The notes under the pieces are model-generated. The model did not search any database and was not told where the DNA came from. It saw nothing but the letters and a program-made list of their open reading frames with translations. A stretch of 64,000 nucleotides of DNA, taken from Asticcacaulis sp. YBE204 (lineage in GTDB: Bacteria > Pseudomonadota > Alphaproteobacteria > Caulobacterales > Caulobacteraceae). The stretch is from positions 22,010 to 86,009 of the forward strand of contig NZ_AWGF01000021.1 of assembly GCF_000495855.1 (NCBI RefSeq), read 5' to 3'. How positions within the stretch are numbered: position 1 is the first letter of the stretch; each line of letters begins with the position of its first letter. The position numbers were made by a program, and so were the translations under genes. Of the stretch, positions 34,502-44,157 are shown piece after piece.

Positions 34502-34945
34502 TCACGACTTTGTGCAGTTGCCAACCCTGCGCCCGCTCAGGTCGATATCGACGCGCGTACCGGATTTCGTACCGCTCACCTTGCCGGTCAGGGTATCGCC
34601 GGCGAAGGTGATCTGGCCCGTAGCATCGGCCTTGTCGCATTTGGCGACCCAGCGGACCGTATTGCCGTCGCGCGTGATTTGCTGGTTCGGGCATTGGGCG
34701 CTGGACAGGGCTTTGGGCGGATTGCGACGGTCCTCGGCGCTCAGGCACACCGTGTCGGTATTGGCGGGCAAAGACAGGCCGCTGATCCGCGTCATGGCGG
34801 TGACTTCCCAGGCTTCGTCCTTGCCTGTAGACGGGTTTTCGGTCGCTGCCACAGCCTGTTCGTTGAGCGCCATCGACACCACCGGCACGACGCCCATGAC
34901 GACGAAGGCAAAGACAAACCCACCAATACGCTTGAACACCGACAT
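34502..34945 (-). CDS. DUF3617-type secreted protein
   Basis: A 147-residue protein with an N-terminal membrane or signal segment ([20 protein letters not shown]). The DUF3617 pattern follows: [70 protein letters not shown] and a terminal RVGNC. ATG 34945 has GTGGAGT upstream. Function of the family is not known; it is periplasmic. Four Cys could form two disulfides. Confidence 0.8.
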   Translation of the reverse strand: MSVFKRIGGFVFAFVVMGVVPVVSMALNEQAVAATENPSTGKDEAWEVTAMTRISGLSLPANTDTVCLSAEDRRNPPKALSSAQCPNQQITRDGNTVRWVAKCDKADATGQITFAGDTLTGKVSGTKSGTRVDIDLSGRRVGNCTKS

Positions 34946-35185
34946 GATAACTCCACCCATAAATGCGCAATCGTTTCTCTAGCCGGGGAAGGGTTTGCGG
35001 CAAAATGCGGAGCGTGGCCTCCTTTGATAAAGAGGCCATAAAGACACCGGTTAATGATTGATAATGGTTCGCAGTCGTGCAAGTGTGCCCACCAATGGCG
35101 GGGGCCAATACGCGCATCCCAAAAAGTGCTCTGCGGTTTTTGGATCAGATGCGCGACCAGAAAAACGGTATTATAGGAACACACA

Positions 35186-35707
35186 ATGCGCGCAGTACTT
35201 CTGTCCGGCCTTCTGGCCACCGCTCTCGCTTCAGCCGCCTGCGCGGCGACGCCCGGCACCCTGACCGGCAATGACGGCAAGGCCATCGGCACCGTCACCG
35301 TCACCCCGGCCCCCAAGGGCGTTATCCTGAAAATCGACGCTGCGGGCCTGCCGGAAGGTTGGCACGGCGTCCATTTCCATGCCAAGGGCGATTGCGGCGA
35401 CACCGCCAAATTCCAGAACTCCGGAGGGCACGTGCACGATTCGGCCGCGGCCCTGACCCACGGCCTGCTCAATCCCGCCTCGAACGATTCCGGCGACCTG
35501 ACCAATATCTACGTCCACAAGGACGGCACGGTGAAGGCGGAAATCTATTCGTCTTTCGTCGTGGCCGAAGCCAAGGACGGCTCGGCGCTTCCGGCGCTCA
35601 AGGACGCGGACGGCACCGCCGTCGTGATCCACGCCTCCGCCGACGACTACACCACCCAGCCGATCGGCGGCGCCGGTGCCCGCATCGCCTGCGCGGTCCT
35701 GCCGTAG
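35186..35707 (+). CDS. sodC: Cu/Zn superoxide dismutase
   Basis: A 173-residue periplasmic SodC. Signal peptide to about residue 21 (LATALASAACAAT). Copper and zinc ligands are visible: GVHFHAKGDC (two His and the disulfide Cys), NSGGHVHDS (bridging and zinc His), SGDLTNIYV (zinc Asp region), VVIHASADDY (copper His). The end carries RIACAVL, the second disulfide Cys. Removes superoxide in the periplasm. The gene has its own terminator. Confidence 0.95.
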   Translation: MRAVLLSGLLATALASAACAATPGTLTGNDGKAIGTVTVTPAPKGVILKIDAAGLPEGWHGVHFHAKGDCGDTAKFQNSGGHVHDSAAALTHGLLNPASNDSGDLTNIYVHKDGTVKAEIYSSFVVAEAKDGSALPALKDADGTAVVIHASADDYTTQPIGGAGARIACAVLP

Positions 35708-35732
35708 ACGCGAAACGTTTTTAATTTACCGG

Positions 35733-35763
35733 AAAACCCCGTCATTTATGGCGGGGTTTTTTC
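35733..35763 (+). terminator. Terminator of sodC
   Basis: AAAACCCCG and CGGGGTTTT form a stem across ACAT/GCC-containing loop (35734-35760), followed by further T. It is 25 bases after the sodC stop. Confidence 0.85.
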
Positions 35764-35793
35764 GTTTGTGGCTGAAGAAAACGGTTAAGCTAT

Positions 35794-35985
35794 CTCCCTC
35801 CTCCCTACGCAGTGAGGAGGTGGCGCGACGAAGTCGTGACAGAGGGGTACGACTCCGAACAACACAGCACGTTGAATAGCTTGGCGTTATCCCCCTCCGC
35901 CTCAACGCTGTGCGTTTCGGCCATCGCTGGCGAAGGCTATACCTTCGCTGACGCTATACCCCACGCAAGCGTAGGGAGGAGGGAG
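35794..35985. repeat. Intergenic inverted-repeat element, copy 1
   Basis: CTCCCTCCTCCCTACGC at 35794-35810 is mirrored exactly at 35969-35985, bounding a 192-base element in the 35764-36092 gap. Its core at 35921-35962 is the reverse complement, with a few changes, of 40072-40114 in copy 2. The core hairpin is GCGAAGG-TATAG-CCTTCGC on the minus strand. No gene is in the gap. Confidence 0.75.
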
Positions 35986-36092
35986 AAAAAGAAGGCCCTC
36001 CCGTATCGAACGGAAGGGCCAGTTGCTCAGGGAAGTCACCCAGAAAGACTTACCGAGATCTCTGAGGAAGAGATGATGTGTGCCGCCAGGGG

Positions 36093-36668
36093 CTAATTTT
36101 TGATCTTCGAAATCTTGGTGCCTTCGATCGACACCCCGGCCATCAGGCCCTGCTGATTGAAAATGAACGCATAGGCGTCGTCTTTCAGCGTCGAGGTCGA
36201 CAGGTTCGCCGCCAGACCTTCGTCGACCACGACCACCGTCGGGCCGACACCGATTTCCCAGCCCTTGGTCTCCTTGATGTAGGTCACGGCCTTGTCGGTC
36301 ATCAGGAATACCGCATAGCCGTAGGACTGCGCCCCGGCCTGAAGGCCCCAGGAGCCCGAAAACGAGTTGTAATAGGCGTCGTCCTCGCCCTTGTGCGTCA
36401 GGACGCCTTCGCCATAGGCCCCGCCGAAGACCAGACCGGCCTTGACGACGTTCGGGAAGACCAGAACGGCCTTGGCCTTGGCGCCGATGGCCTTGGCGGT
36501 CGGGTTTTTGGCATAGAGGTTGGTCAGCGCCTGTTTCGCATCGAGGTCCAGATCGGCCTTAGTGGCTTGCGCAAAGGCGGTTTGCGGCAGGAGCGCGGGC
36601 GTAACGGTTGCGCCGGCGACGACGCAGGCCATGAGGATTGATTTCAGCGAAAAGTCTATTTTGAACAC
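36093..36668 (-). CDS. SYLF (YSC84) domain secreted protein
   Basis: A 191-residue protein starting at GTG 36668 (TGAGGTTGCC upstream). Signal peptide to about residue 33 (TPALLPQTAFAQ). The SYLF lipid-binding domain follows: KAKAVLVFPNVVKAGLVFGG, GEGVLTHKG, YYNSFSGSWGLQAGAQSYGY, and VGVG-like GVGPTVVVVDEG. In eukaryotes this domain binds phosphoinositides; bacterial role unknown. It ends with the usual GVSIEGTKI strand. Confidence 0.9.
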   Translation of the reverse strand: MFKIDFSLKSILMACVVAGATVTPALLPQTAFAQATKADLDLDAKQALTNLYAKNPTAKAIGAKAKAVLVFPNVVKAGLVFGGAYGEGVLTHKGEDDAYYNSFSGSWGLQAGAQSYGYAVFLMTDKAVTYIKETKGWEIGVGPTVVVVDEGLAANLSTSTLKDDAYAFIFNQQGLMAGVSIEGTKISKIKN

Positions 36669-36763
36669 GGCAACCTCATGTGTTGAATGAGGTCAATTGA
36701 CCATGCCCAAGGTTGCGATCCCATCCGACAGGGGGCCGCTTCGCATAAAGAGCGCGTAAAAAA

Positions 36764-37381
36764 TCAGAAGGCGGCAGGCGCTTCGAATCGCAGAGCTTCG
36801 CCAGTCACAGGATGCGGCAGGTCAAGCCGTTCGGCGTGCAGCCACAGGCGCGAGCTCAAAGCCTGTATTTCCGTGGGTGCATAGAAGACATCGCCGATGA
36901 TAGGATGCCCCAGCGCCATCATATGCACACGCAACTGATGCGACCGGCCCGTGACGGGTTCCAGTTCCACCCGCGTCCGGTCAGCCTCACGCGCGATGAC
37001 GCGATAGCGCGTCAGAGACGGCTTGCCGATGGTGTAATCGATCATCTGCTTCGGGCGGTTGGGCCAGTCTGTGATCAGCGGCAGATCGACCTCGCCTTCC
37101 TCATCCCTAACCTGCCCGGCCACCACCGCCACATAGCGTTTATGCACCCGACGCTCGGCGAAAGCGATGGACAGGGTCCGGTGCGCTTCGGCCCCGCGCG
37201 CCATGACGATCAGACCGGATGTCGCCATGTCGAGCCGATGCACGATCAGGGCGTCGGGCCATATCGCCTGAACGCGCGGGGCCAGCGAGTCCTTGTTTTC
37301 CGGCAAACGGCCGGGAACGCTCAACAACCCCGCCGGTTTATCGAACACCAGCAGGGCGTCGTCTTCGTACAGGGGTATCAT
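36764..37381 (-). CDS. RluA-type pseudouridine synthase
   Basis: A 205-residue synthase. The catalytic Asp is in VHRLDMATSGLIVMA; other motifs are FDKPAGLLSVPG, RRVHKRYVAVVAG, VTGRSHQLRVHMMALG. It has no S4 domain and is close in length to E. coli RluA, which modifies 23S rRNA U746 and tRNA U32; target here is inferred. ATG 37381 overlaps the stop of the M23 gene (ATGA), so the two are cotranscribed. Confidence 0.88.
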   Translation of the reverse strand: MIPLYEDDALLVFDKPAGLLSVPGRLPENKDSLAPRVQAIWPDALIVHRLDMATSGLIVMARGAEAHRTLSIAFAERRVHKRYVAVVAGQVRDEEGEVDLPLITDWPNRPKQMIDYTIGKPSLTRYRVIAREADRTRVELEPVTGRSHQLRVHMMALGHPIIGDVFYAPTEIQALSSRLWLHAERLDLPHPVTGEALRFEAPAAF

Positions 37382-38040
37382 GCAATCCCCAGAAACGGAC
37401 GCGGATCGGGACAGATCGTTTGCCAATGATCCCGTTCTGAGCGTTTGAACACACCGGGAAAGTCGCCGATCCTGTCGCCGATATCGAGGATCAGCTGAAA
37501 ATGCAGGTGCGGCGACCAGCCGCCATTGACGTCGGGCTCACCCAGCGCCGCCAGACGATCGCCCTGCGCAAATTCCTTGCCGACATAGAGATCCTCAAGA
37601 CTGTCGCGGCTCAGGTGCCCGTACAGCGTCCAGAAGATCATGTCCGGTTCCGGCATGTGCTCAAGGATCACCGTCGGGCCGTAATCCTTGAGGTTGTCAT
37701 TGTCCTGAAACGAATGGACACGACCGTGGATCGGCGCGAACACGTCAGACCCGGCTGGCGCAAAGATGTCGATCCCCAGATGCACGGTTCGCCGCTCCCC
37801 GCCCTCTCCGGCAAAGACGTCGCTGTCGTAGATACCGCGATCCTCATCATATCCGCCGACGCGCAACGGCTCCCCCGGTTGAACCGCCCATCCCGCCGGA
37901 ATATCGCTGCCCCAGCCTTCCGCTTGCAGACCGCCCGCATCGAGACGGATCGGGCGGGCGGTCGCAAGACCCGCCATGACCTCCGCACTCGGTTCAGTGC
38001 GGCGCGATTGCCAGTCGAGAAAGGTTTTAAGATCGCTCAT
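37378..38040 (-). CDS. M23-type peptidase domain protein
   Basis: A 220-residue protein with a LytM/M23 fold. Zinc ligands: TVHLGIDIFAPAG (His, Asp) and HLHFQLI (His-x-His); TLYGHLSR is the usual third motif. No signal peptide is seen. In secreted M23 enzymes this cuts peptidoglycan cross-links; a cytoplasmic location would be odd, and similar domains in Caulobacterales are found in predicted phosphotransferase/aminotransferase fusions. ATG 38040 is preferred over a long upstream frame. Confidence 0.82.
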   Translation of the reverse strand: MSDLKTFLDWQSRRTEPSAEVMAGLATARPIRLDAGGLQAEGWGSDIPAGWAVQPGEPLRVGGYDEDRGIYDSDVFAGEGGERRTVHLGIDIFAPAGSDVFAPIHGRVHSFQDNDNLKDYGPTVILEHMPEPDMIFWTLYGHLSRDSLEDLYVGKEFAQGDRLAALGEPDVNGGWSPHLHFQLILDIGDRIGDFPGVFKRSERDHWQTICPDPRPFLGIA

Positions 38041-38173
38041 ACGCCGTTTTATCGTGGAGGTCGCGCTTCGTCCACGCCCTGCTGACGTTTGTTGGCAATT
38101 ACAACGTACATGCATTTTCCCACTCGACGCCCGCTGCGGTTTGGCGTTCAGTGCGGCAAACGGAGGTACTCCC

Positions 38174-38962
38174 ATGAGCGTCTATATCGGCATCGGCGGC
38201 TGGAATTTCGAACCCTGGCGCGGGACCTTCTATCCGGACGGCCTGTCGCAGAAAAAGGAGCTGGAATATGCCAGCCGACAACTGACCTCGATCGAGATCA
38301 ACTCGACCTATTACGGTACGCAAAAGCCGGAAACCTTCGCCAAGTGGCGCGACGATACGCCCGACGGTTTCATCTTCTGCGTCAAGGGGTCGCGCTACAC
38401 GACCAACCGCCGGGTTCTGGCCGAGGCCGGGGAGTCGATCGAGAAATTCATCGGCTCCGGCGTCACCGAGCTGAAGGACAAACTCGGACCGTTCAACTGG
38501 CAATTCATGGCGACGAAAAAGTACGATGCCGAGGATTTCGAGGCGTTCTTGAAACTGCTGCCGAAATCGCACGACGGAGTGGCGCTCCGTCACGCGGTCG
38601 AGGTGCGCAGCCCGACCTTCCAGAACGCAGAGTTCATCGATATGGCGCGCCATTACAACGTCGCCGTGGTCAATGCCTTCGATGAGGACTTCCCGCAGAT
38701 CGGCGATCAAACGTCGGACAGCTTCGTCTATATGCGTCTGCTGGGGACTGAAGAAAGCGAGCCCATCGGGTACAGCGAGGCGGCGCTCGATGAATGGACG
38801 ACGCGGTTGAAGACGATCTCGCACGGCAAGGTGCCGGAGGATATCGCCTGCGTCGGGCATAGAGGTGACGGCAAGCCGCGCGATGTCTTCGCCTATGTGA
38901 TCAGCGGCGACAAGGTGAAGAACCCGCACGCCGCCAAGGCGCTGATTGAGAAGCTGAAATGA
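38174..38962 (+). CDS. DUF72 family protein
   Basis: A 262-residue TIM-barrel protein of the DUF72/YecE family. Motifs: YIGIGGWNFEPWRGTFYP, LTSIEINSTYYG, FCVKGSRYTTNRR, and ALRHAVEVRSPTF. Later motifs are VVNAFDEDFPQ and FVYMRLLGTEE. The biochemical role of the family is not settled. ATG 38174 follows GGAGGTACTCCC. It overlaps the next gene by four bases. Confidence 0.92.
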   Translation: MSVYIGIGGWNFEPWRGTFYPDGLSQKKELEYASRQLTSIEINSTYYGTQKPETFAKWRDDTPDGFIFCVKGSRYTTNRRVLAEAGESIEKFIGSGVTELKDKLGPFNWQFMATKKYDAEDFEAFLKLLPKSHDGVALRHAVEVRSPTFQNAEFIDMARHYNVAVVNAFDEDFPQIGDQTSDSFVYMRLLGTEESEPIGYSEAALDEWTTRLKTISHGKVPEDIACVGHRGDGKPRDVFAYVISGDKVKNPHAAKALIEKLK

Positions 38963-40047
38963 GAGCCCTGTCACTAGGTTTGCTTATGCTGGCCGGTGCG
39001 GCGAATGCCGAGCCGCATGTGTCTCAACGTTTGCTGAACGATTACAAAGCTCTTCAGGTAACGGCTCAAGGTTTGAAAGACCCGACCATTCGTGCGTCAA
39101 CCGTCGATGCGCTGACACCGGGCACCTGCATCCGGCACCGCGCCAAGCTCAGCGAAGCCGACAAGACCGCGATCATCGGGCAACTGGCGGCGCGCGGTTT
39201 TGTCGCCGATATCAGCGCCGCGACCATGACCGGGGTGTTTCCGCCGCTGAACGGCGACGGCACGGCCTGCCCCACCTCGCCGCAGTCCTTTGCTGCCTCG
39301 CCGGGCGGGACGCTCTATTCGCACCACGGCTGGCCGGGCGGTCTGCCGGAGCATGAGTTGCTCAATCAGCGCATCGGCGCCGACCTGTCGAAGCATTATA
39401 CCAAGGCAGGCGATGTGCCCGTCGATGCTGACCTCGTCTCGGCGGCGGCCATCTGGCACGACTGGGCCAAGATCATGGTCTTCCAGTGGAAACCCGACGG
39501 GACGCTGCTCTCCGAACTGCGCATCGGCGGTCCGGCGGCGACGGGCTCTCACCACATTCTCGGCATAGCCGAAACCATGGCGCGCGGGCTGTCGCCGCGT
39601 CTGGTGATCACGCAGGCCTGTGCCCACGCAGCGCCTTTGGGCGACGACGCGCCAAAGTTCGTCGTCTGGCTGGAGGCCGCCGCGATCATCGCCCGCGTCG
39701 ATCCGGTAAAGGCGGGGTATTTGCGTCAAACGGACAAAGGTCTTGACGTGAACTGGAGCAGCGGCCTGACCGGCGAGAGCGGAATCTGGCGCGAATGCCT
39801 GATCCACACCGCGTCGGACGACAACTATAACCACTCACACACGGTCTCGACGGCAGCCGACGACGTGCTGAAAAAGCTGGCCCCGCAGTTCGGTTATGAT
39901 CCGGCGGCGGGGAACTATCTGATGAAATACCGCCACGTCGCGATGTCTGAACTCGGTGGCGACCGCATTCAGGCCCTCCTCAGTACGCAGGGCGAAGCCG
40001 CGGTGCTGGCGGAGTTGCAGAAACTGCGGAAGAAGGGGCTGATTTAA
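38959..40047 (+). CDS. Secreted protein with HD-like metal motif
   Basis: A 362-residue protein with a signal peptide (LSLGLLMLAGAANAEP). Family not recognised. The middle carries a metal-dependent phosphohydrolase-like pattern: LYSHHGWPGGLPEHELLN, then AAAIWHDWAKIMVFQW (His-Asp), GSHHILGIAETMARG (two His), and a late CLIHTASDDNYNHSH. HD domains usually cut phosphate esters, but a periplasmic one is unusual. ATG overlaps the DUF72 stop, so the two are coexpressed. Confidence 0.75.
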   Translation: MRALSLGLLMLAGAANAEPHVSQRLLNDYKALQVTAQGLKDPTIRASTVDALTPGTCIRHRAKLSEADKTAIIGQLAARGFVADISAATMTGVFPPLNGDGTACPTSPQSFAASPGGTLYSHHGWPGGLPEHELLNQRIGADLSKHYTKAGDVPVDADLVSAAAIWHDWAKIMVFQWKPDGTLLSELRIGGPAATGSHHILGIAETMARGLSPRLVITQACAHAAPLGDDAPKFVVWLEAAAIIARVDPVKAGYLRQTDKGLDVNWSSGLTGESGIWRECLIHTASDDNYNHSHTVSTAADDVLKKLAPQFGYDPAAGNYLMKYRHVAMSELGGDRIQALLSTQGEAAVLAELQKLRKKGLI

Positions 40048-40052
40048 ATTCT

Positions 40053-40265
40053 TATACCTCCCCAACTTGTTGGGGTATAGCGCAAGCGAAAGTATAGCTT
40101 TCGCCAAGCGATGGGACCGCACGAGCCAACAAGTTGGGGAGGTGTGGTGGTGGGGGTTCTTCTTACTTGCTTATGACAACAGCCGCTGAATCTCCGTAAG
40201 GCACCCCACCACCCCGCCCTCCGGGCGCGGTCCCACCTCCCCGCACTAAAGTGCAGGGAGGTATA
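40053..40265. repeat. Intergenic inverted-repeat element, copy 2
   Basis: TATACCTCCC at 40053-40062 is mirrored at 40256-40265. Inside, an 18-base perfect inverted repeat (40056-40073 and 40126-40143) surrounds a core at 40072-40114. The core hairpin is GCGAAAG-TATAG-CTTTCGC. The core matches copy 1 (35921-35962) in reverse orientation, with paired changes that keep the stem. A second G/C-rich part ends at the S9 peptidase stop. Confidence 0.75.
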
Positions 40266-40270
40266 GGCGG

Positions 40271-42196
40271 TTACTCCCCCAACAAGGTCTTTTCCCAGAA
40301 GATCAAACTCGCCCAGAACTGATAGTCCTGATTGGCTTTCTTGGCGAAGCCGTGGCCCTCATCCTTGCCCACCAGATGCCAGGCCATGCCGCCCTTGGCG
40401 CGGACGGCGGCAACCATCTGATCGGCTTCGGATTGCGGCACGCGCGGGTCATTGGCCCCGGTCACCACCATCAGCGGAATGTTGAGTTTCGCCACCGAGG
40501 TCATCGGCGAGATTTCCAGCAGCTTGGCTTTTTGCTTCGGGTCGCGCTCGTCGCCGTATTCGACGCGCCGCAAGTCGCGGCGATAGCTCTGTGTGTTCTC
40601 AAGGAAGGTGACGAAGTTCGAGATCGCCACAACGCAGTTGGCACCTTTCAGCCGTTCGCCGTAACGGATGGCGACGGCGTAGCACATATAGCCGCCATAC
40701 GACCCGCCCGTGACGGCGATCTTCGACGCATCGACGCCGGCGTCCTTGTCCAGCACGTCGAGGAAGGCCCCGATATCCTTGACCGAATTTTCGCGCAGGA
40801 ACGGCCCGTTATCCAACGACACGAAGCGCTTACCGAAGCCGGTCGAACCGCGCACGTTCGGATAGAAGACCGCGATGCCCAGTTCGTTGACCAGATAGTT
40901 GGTGCGCCCGAGGAAGCCCGTCGTCGACTGGCCTTCCGGCCCGCCGTGGATATTGACGATCAGCGGGCGTTTGCCGGGGAACTTCTTCGGATCGGGGCGA
41001 TAGAGGAAGCCCGACACCTTTTCCTTGTCGAACGAGGTGACTTCGACAAACTGCGGCTCGGCATTGACATTGGGGTCCAACCCGCCGGTTTCCGACTGCG
41101 TCCAGCGCTTGACGGTCATGGTCTTCGGATCGACGGAATAGGCATCCGACGCGGCCTTGGCCGAGGCGAGCGTCAGGCCGATCTCGCCCCACGGCGCGAA
41201 GTCGAACCCGCCGATGGTGCCGTCCGGCAGGCCGGTGACCGGCGTCGATTTACCGGTCTTCGGATCGAGCAGACGCAGGCGCGTGACACCCGCTTCATTG
41301 ACGGAATAGGCGATCATGGAACCGTCATCAGAGATATCGAAGCTGTCGACGTCCCACTTTGGTTCGGGCGATTTCGGCGTGAACTTGCCGGTCTTGATAT
41401 CGAGCGTGCCGAGGCGCTGGAAGTCCGAACCTTCGTCGGACGTCACCCACAGCGTGCCGTCGGGCGCGAAGGTCGCGCCCCCATAAGCGATGTCCTTCTT
41501 GTGGTCGCCGATGGGCGTCTTCTGGCCCGAGGCGAGGTCGAGCAGGTACAGGTTCGACTTGGTCACCGACACATATTCCGCGATGACCGCGGTCTTCTTG
41601 TCCGGCGCGAAGTCGGCGAAACCCCAGCCGCCGCCCTTGACCTCGGCGACCATCTTGTCGGTCTTCGGGTCGCGCGGGTTCATCACATAGAGGTCGTTGT
41701 CGGTGCCGTTGCGGCGCGTCGAGCTGTAAGCGATCAGTTCGCCGTCCTTCGAGAAGCCCTGAAAACCGTTGCGGCTCTTGCCGTCGGTCAGAAGCGTCAG
41801 CTTGCCGTCTTTCAGCGTATAGAGCTGGAAGAATTCGCTGCCGCCGGTGTCTTTCGAGACCAGCAACACGTCGCCCTGCGGCGACCAGCTGCCGCCGACG
41901 GGCTCGGCCTCGAACGAGATCTGGGTGCGCGCGCCCATCGGCATCTTGACGACATGAAGCTGCGCCACATTGCCGAAACGCGTCGAAATCAGCATCGATT
42001 TGTCGGTCGGGTTCCAGCCGCGGAAAGCCGCCGTGCGGAATTCCATATAGGGCCGGGTCGCCGCCACCATGGCGTCCGGCACCGTCGGGATGCCGTCGGC
42101 GATCAGGTTGGCGGGCTTTTCCGCGTCGGCCAAGGCCGTCATCGGCAAGAGGGATACACCTACGGACATGGCCAGCAAGGCCAGTGATTTACGCAT
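40271..42196 (-). CDS. S9 family serine peptidase
   Basis: A 641-residue secreted peptidase of the prolyl oligopeptidase/DPP IV class. Signal peptide to about residue 23 (SVGVSLLPMTALADAE). A beta-propeller (about 60-385) precedes an alpha/beta-hydrolase domain. The nucleophile is in VTGGSYGGYMCYAVA; the acid Asp is in VTGANDPRVPQSEAD; the base His is in VGKDEGHGFAK. IHGGPEGQSTTGF is the oxyanion region. It probably trims peptides in the periplasm; specificity unknown. Confidence 0.92.
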   Translation of the reverse strand: MRKSLALLAMSVGVSLLPMTALADAEKPANLIADGIPTVPDAMVAATRPYMEFRTAAFRGWNPTDKSMLISTRFGNVAQLHVVKMPMGARTQISFEAEPVGGSWSPQGDVLLVSKDTGGSEFFQLYTLKDGKLTLLTDGKSRNGFQGFSKDGELIAYSSTRRNGTDNDLYVMNPRDPKTDKMVAEVKGGGWGFADFAPDKKTAVIAEYVSVTKSNLYLLDLASGQKTPIGDHKKDIAYGGATFAPDGTLWVTSDEGSDFQRLGTLDIKTGKFTPKSPEPKWDVDSFDISDDGSMIAYSVNEAGVTRLRLLDPKTGKSTPVTGLPDGTIGGFDFAPWGEIGLTLASAKAASDAYSVDPKTMTVKRWTQSETGGLDPNVNAEPQFVEVTSFDKEKVSGFLYRPDPKKFPGKRPLIVNIHGGPEGQSTTGFLGRTNYLVNELGIAVFYPNVRGSTGFGKRFVSLDNGPFLRENSVKDIGAFLDVLDKDAGVDASKIAVTGGSYGGYMCYAVAIRYGERLKGANCVVAISNFVTFLENTQSYRRDLRRVEYGDERDPKQKAKLLEISPMTSVAKLNIPLMVVTGANDPRVPQSEADQMVAAVRAKGGMAWHLVGKDEGHGFAKKANQDYQFWASLIFWEKTLLGE

Positions 42197-42270
42197 GATT
42201 CAGCTCCCAGCTTCAAAAGATGCCAGACTAAATCACGATCCCGTCGCCTGTGATACTAAATTTTCCGCAA

Positions 42271-44157
42271 CTATTGGGGCTTCTCGGCGGCCTTCTTAGT
42301 GTAGTAGTCGGCCAGCACCTCGAAAGCCGCCTTGCGCTGCCCGGTTTCAGACAACAGCCCCTTGCGGTTCCAGCCATTCTGGAACACCGGATGTTCGCGG
42401 CGCGGCGAGCGGAAGTCCTTGAGAATCCACGGCGACATGCCGCGCAGATTGTCGATCTTGCCGACCATCTCCAGCGTCTTGCGGTAATATTCGGCCTGAT
42501 ACTCTTCCGAGAACTTCTTCGAACCGTCGGCGACGTGATAGCCCGCCAGAGCGTCCGCACCGAACTCGGAGAAGACCAGTGGCTTGTCGTTGGGCACATC
42601 CCAGCGAAGCGACGGCAATTTGTCCAGCGTGTCGTCCCCGTACCAGCCGGCATAGGTGTTGACGGCCATGACATCGAGCTTATCGAGCAGCGGATCGGCA
42701 ATGTGGATGGTCGTCTGACCGTTTTCGACACTGGCTTTCACCAGAAGTGCTGCGCCAACCAGTCGTGTCGGATCGAGGGCGCGCGTTGTATCGGCAATCG
42801 CCGAATGGAAGCGCGTGCGCGGTTCTGCCACCGGGGTCTCGTTGCCGATGCTCCAGATGATCACCGCCGCGCGGTTGCGGTCGCGGTAGATGGTTTCACG
42901 CTGCATCCGCAGTGCTGTTTCCAGCACTGCCGGATTTTCCCAGTCGACCGTCCAGTAGACGGGGATTTCGCTCCACACCAGAAGCCCCATCTCGTCGGCC
43001 AGACGCACGGTCGTTTCCGAATGCGGATAGTGCGACAGGCGGACATAGTTGCCGTGCAGGCCGTATTTGATCTCGCTCAGCAGGGCACGTGCCGCCGCTT
43101 CGGTGATGATGCGGCCCGGATTATTGCCGAACTCTTCTTCGTGCAGCGAAATACCGCGCAGGAAAATAGGCTTGCCGTTCAGCAGGATATCGGCACCCTT
43201 TGCGACGATGGTGCGGAAGCCCATGCGGTCTTTCAGCGTGTCGCCCGCTGCCGAGAAGATGACGTCATAGAGTGTCGGGCTTTCGGGCGACCACAGTTTC
43301 AAACCTTTCGGCGCCTTGATATCGAAGGCGGCAAAACCTTTCGCATCGGTCGTCGCCGTGGCCTTGATGCCCGTGCCACTAACCGCGAAGGTCACGCCCT
43401 GACCTGCGGCATTCGGCCCATTCAGTTGCACGCTGCCGGTGATGCGGCCCTGCGGCGTCAGGGTCGCGGTGGCGTCGTCGACAAACGTCGCGGGGGTGTA
43501 GATCAGGCGCACCGGGCGCGTGATGCCGCCATAGAGGTCCCAGTCGGTGATATCGGTCGGGATCGTCTTGCCATCGTGCTTCGAATCGACCCCGACCGTC
43601 AGGCGGTTCTCTCCCGCTTTCAGCGCGTCGGTAATTTCAAAAACGAACGGCGTGAAACCGCCTTCGTGGCGGCCGATTTCCTTGCCGTTCAGATAGACAT
43701 AGGCGCGGTAATTGACCGCTTCGAAGCGCAGGAACGCGCGGCCCCCGTTCAATGCTTTGGGCGTGAACTTGCGCTGAAACCAGATCAAGCCGTCATAATA
43801 GCGCAGTTCCGGCTCCGCCGCGTTCCACGCACCGGGGATCGTCATCTGCGGCCCGCGATCCATGTCGAACTCGAAAAAGGTCGTCCCGCCCTTCGCTTCT
43901 TCGGCGGCGACATCGAGGTCGCGATAGCGCTGCATCCGCGACTTGGCGACCCAGCCGTTGATGTCGGTCAAACCGGTACGATACAGATCCTTGGAATAGG
44001 TCCAGGTTCCCGACAGGTCGTCGCTCGTCCGATTGATCGCCCCCGTCAGCAGGAAATTGGGCCTCAAATCTTTATTAAGGTCTTGGGAAAAAGCCGGGAC
44101 CGTCAAACTCAGACACAGGCCTATGACAGCGGCCATCAGGCGAGATAAAACGGACAT
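42271..44157 (-). CDS. GH2 glycoside hydrolase (beta-glucuronidase/galactosidase-like)
   Basis: A 628-residue secreted enzyme with a signal peptide (LMAAVIGLCLSLTVPAFSQD). Sugar-binding (YDGLIWFQRKFTPKALNGGR), immunoglobulin-like, and TIM-barrel domains follow. The acid/base Glu is in IIWSIGNETPVAEPR and the nucleophile Glu is in LVFSEFGADALAGYH. ATG 44157 is preferred to the frame start at 44187, giving a cleaner signal. Substrate could be glucuronide or galactoside from plant polysaccharide; the pectin locus starts 5.5 kb away. The 44158-44649 gap holds no supported gene; a minus frame at 44277-44552 lacks protein-like features. Confidence 0.88.
   Translation of the reverse strand: MSVLSRLMAAVIGLCLSLTVPAFSQDLNKDLRPNFLLTGAINRTSDDLSGTWTYSKDLYRTGLTDINGWVAKSRMQRYRDLDVAAEEAKGGTTFFEFDMDRGPQMTIPGAWNAAEPELRYYDGLIWFQRKFTPKALNGGRAFLRFEAVNYRAYVYLNGKEIGRHEGGFTPFVFEITDALKAGENRLTVGVDSKHDGKTIPTDITDWDLYGGITRPVRLIYTPATFVDDATATLTPQGRITGSVQLNGPNAAGQGVTFAVSGTGIKATATTDAKGFAAFDIKAPKGLKLWSPESPTLYDVIFSAAGDTLKDRMGFRTIVAKGADILLNGKPIFLRGISLHEEEFGNNPGRIITEAAARALLSEIKYGLHGNYVRLSHYPHSETTVRLADEMGLLVWSEIPVYWTVDWENPAVLETALRMQRETIYRDRNRAAVIIWSIGNETPVAEPRTRFHSAIADTTRALDPTRLVGAALLVKASVENGQTTIHIADPLLDKLDVMAVNTYAGWYGDDTLDKLPSLRWDVPNDKPLVFSEFGADALAGYHVADGSKKFSEEYQAEYYRKTLEMVGKIDNLRGMSPWILKDFRSPRREHPVFQNGWNRKGLLSETGQRKAAFEVLADYYTKKAAEKPQ

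Noticed and set aside
35794..36090. CRISPR array in the repeat-rich gap
   Set aside because: Repeats are two inverted arms and a core hairpin, not regularly spaced direct repeats; no cas genes.
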